Part shown: piece by piece, positions 5,668 to 7,099 of the stretch | Position numbering within the stretch: position 1 is the first letter of the stretch | How the letters are laid out: each line of letters starts with the position of its first letter | DNA from: Propionibacteriaceae bacterium | GTDB taxonomy: Bacteria > Actinomycetota > Actinomycetes > Propionibacteriales > Propionibacteriaceae | Reading direction: 5' to 3' | Length of the DNA: 7,099 nt | NCBI GenBank assembly: GCA_009781325.1 | Contig: WQYJ01000102.1 | Location: 1-7,099 of the forward strand | Translations under genes and position numbers: made by a program | Notes under the pieces: model-generated | What the model was told of the DNA's origin: nothing | Database searches by the model: none | Seen by the model: the letters and a program-made list of their open reading frames with translations, nothing else

Positions 5668-7099
5668 CCCTAACGTTTTCTCTGTGATCCACTACACGGC
5701 AACCTTGATCGAAGACTTGGCTGATCAACTCATCCAAGACTTGGCTCAACCAGGTTCGGATCCTTTCACCAAAGACCTCGTGATCACCTCATCCGCCGGG
5801 ATCTCTCGCTGGTTAGCCCAACGGCTGAGCCTCACCCTGGGAAGCTCGGGTCATCAAGACGGGATCTGTGCTGGGGTCGACTTTCTCACCTTAGGCGCCT
5901 TCACAGCCATGATGAGACCCGGCAAATCCCCGTGGTCAGCCAATGCCCTTGTCCCCGATCTTCTGACCACTGTCGAAGCATTGATTGACACCGAAGAGTT
6001 CTCCCAAGTCAAGACTCATCTGAAAACTTCTGAATCGCGGCCTCGGCGCCGCATGTCCTTTGTGCGCCTGACTGCATCACGGTTCTCTAGTTATGTCTCC
6101 TGGCGCCCCGACATGCTGCGCAACTGGAACCAAGGCCACTTCGTCGACTGGGATGGCTCCATGCTGAGTCCTGCACAACTGTGGCAGCCTCTGGCTTGGA
6201 ATGCCCTGTGTGACACCCGCGGACTCACTCCCGATCAAGACTGCGCCAACATTTGCACCGCCATCGAAGCCGCTGTTTTCCCGTACGCACGAACAGCGGT
6301 TTTCTGCCCGGATCCCATCACTGAAACCGAACAGAGAATCCTGGCTTGCACAGCCCATCAAAATCCTGTGAATCTCTACTCACGACAATCCGCATCCCCC
6401 GATAATGAAGACTTACACAGAGTCATCTCCCGAATGTCACCGCTGTCTGCTTGTACGGCTACAGTGCTGGACGAATTGTGCGAGATCTCAGTTGATCTGG
6501 AGCCTCACAAAGATCCCGCACCTTCCTTGCTGCACAGAATCCAACAGGGAATCGTAAGCGGGCAGATCACAACCGGAGACCTCGATTCCTCCGTTGTCCT
6601 GTGCCCAACCTCTGGAGATCAACACGTCGAGACCCTGGCTGACTTACTCATCCAGTGTCTGAATGAGGATCCAAGTCTTGAACCGCGCGAGATTCTGGTC
6701 TTGGTCAATCACATGGATACCATGGCAGAAACACTTGAAGCTTTCTTTTATCCCGATCAATCTCAAGACGCCAATCCACGGCATCGAATCCGGGCATCGA
6801 TAGCTGCCAATAAGCCTGGCAACCAACCAGCGGTGGACTTATTGTTCTTCCTGATCACACTGGTGAATGGCCGTGCCACCAGCGAGGATCTCTTCCGGCT
6901 GGCCAGATTCCCCGCGGTGATGAATCATTTCGGTTTCTCGGAGTCGGACATCGACAAGATAGCCACACTGATCTCGAACTCAGGGATTCGTTGGGGAGTT
7001 AATCCTGGACATCGCGCGAATCACAACATGGACTGTTTTGCGCAGAACACCTGGATGGCAGGACTGGGGCGCATGGTGCTCGGTGTCGGGCTGCGCGAA
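5654..7099 (+). CDS. recC: RecC, exodeoxyribonuclease V gamma subunit, N-terminal 482 residues (3' end beyond window)
   Basis: RecC is the scaffold and Chi-recognition subunit of the RecBCD helicase-nuclease, which processes double-strand breaks for RecA. I translated the frame open to the right edge without a stop. Recognisable RecC segments are SSAGISRWLAQRLS (about 46-59), GVDFLTLGAF soon after, SGDQHVETLADLLIQCLNEDPSLEPREILVL around 320-350, LLFFLITLVNGRATSEDLF at about 395-413, FGFSESDIDKIA with SGIRWGV at about 426-450, and TWMAGLGRMVLGVGL near the edge. Actinobacterial RecC usually exceeds 1,000 residues, so roughly half is shown; recB and recD are expected beyond. The start is uncertain: the ATG at 5654 is in frame, while a GTG at 5684 gives a beginning (MIHYTATLIEDLADQL) closer to the family and lies 7 nt after a TAACGT -10-like element. 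Neither has a clear ribosome site. It is divergent from the helicase gene, with only 28-58 bp between start codons. Confidence 0.93.
   Translation, partial: MSQLCPNVFSVIHYTATLIEDLADQLIQDLAQPGSDPFTKDLVITSSAGISRWLAQRLSLTLGSSGHQDGICAGVDFLTLGAFTAMMRPGKSPWSANALVPDLLTTVEALIDTEEFSQVKTHLKTSESRPRRRMSFVRLTASRFSSYVSWRPDMLRNWNQGHFVDWDGSMLSPAQLWQPLAWNALCDTRGLTPDQDCANICTAIEAAVFPYARTAVFCPDPITETEQRILACTAHQNPVNLYSRQSASPDNEDLHRVISRMSPLSACTATVLDELCEISVDLEPHKDPAPSLLHRIQQGIVSGQITTGDLDSSVVLCPTSGDQHVETLADLLIQCLNEDPSLEPREILVLVNHMDTMAETLEAFFYPDQSQDANPRHRIRASIAANKPGNQPAVDLLFFLITLVNGRATSEDLFRLARFPAVMNHFGFSESDIDKIATLISNSGIRWGVNPGHRANHNMDCFAQNTWMAGLGRMVLGVGLRE

Noticed and set aside
1..7099. Mobile elements, tRNA genes or CRISPR arrays
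   Set aside because: No transposase-like frame, tRNA cloverleaf or regularly spaced repeat was found; nearly all of the window is accounted for by the genes listed.

Overview
The window looks like chromosomal DNA of an actinobacterium (Actinomycetota) with moderate GC content. The reasons are a cobalamin-dependent ribonucleotide reductase (NrdJ) of the actinobacterial type in an operon with nrdR, an actinobacterial LexA with its consensus operators, a UvrD2-like helicase and an actinobacterial RecC. The species cannot be named from the sequence alone. There is no tRNA, rRNA, insertion sequence, prophage gene or CRISPR array.

Layout. Positions 1-1720 hold a leftward nrdR-nrdJ operon (nrdJ runs off the left edge). 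It is preceded at about 1758-1832 by a promoter carrying two NrdR boxes 32 bp apart. Positions 1860-2267 (or 2318) hold a leftward DUF2752 membrane protein, divergent from a rightward proline-rich RDD membrane protein at 2357-3019. A hairpin at 3028-3071 separates the RDD gene from a convergent small leftward gene at 3091-3336, whose product has one membrane segment. That gene is divergent from lexA (3512-4216). The shared 175-bp region holds three LexA boxes and two promoters that mirror each other. lexA is followed tail-to-tail, with overlapping stop codons, by a leftward UvrD2-like helicase (4213-5625) that appears to lack the 2B subdomain and the HRDC tail. recC starts divergently from the helicase and runs off the right edge.

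Taken together this is a DNA supply, damage response and repair neighbourhood. NrdR senses nucleotide state and controls dNTP production by NrdJ. LexA controls itself and the small membrane protein, which by position and topology is a candidate SOS-induced cell-division inhibitor. The helicase and RecC (with RecB and RecD presumably beyond the edge) handle DNA unwinding and double-strand-break repair. I see no wholly new system. The points most worth a second look are the LysM-less SOS membrane protein with its mirrored operators and the compact UvrD2-like helicase.
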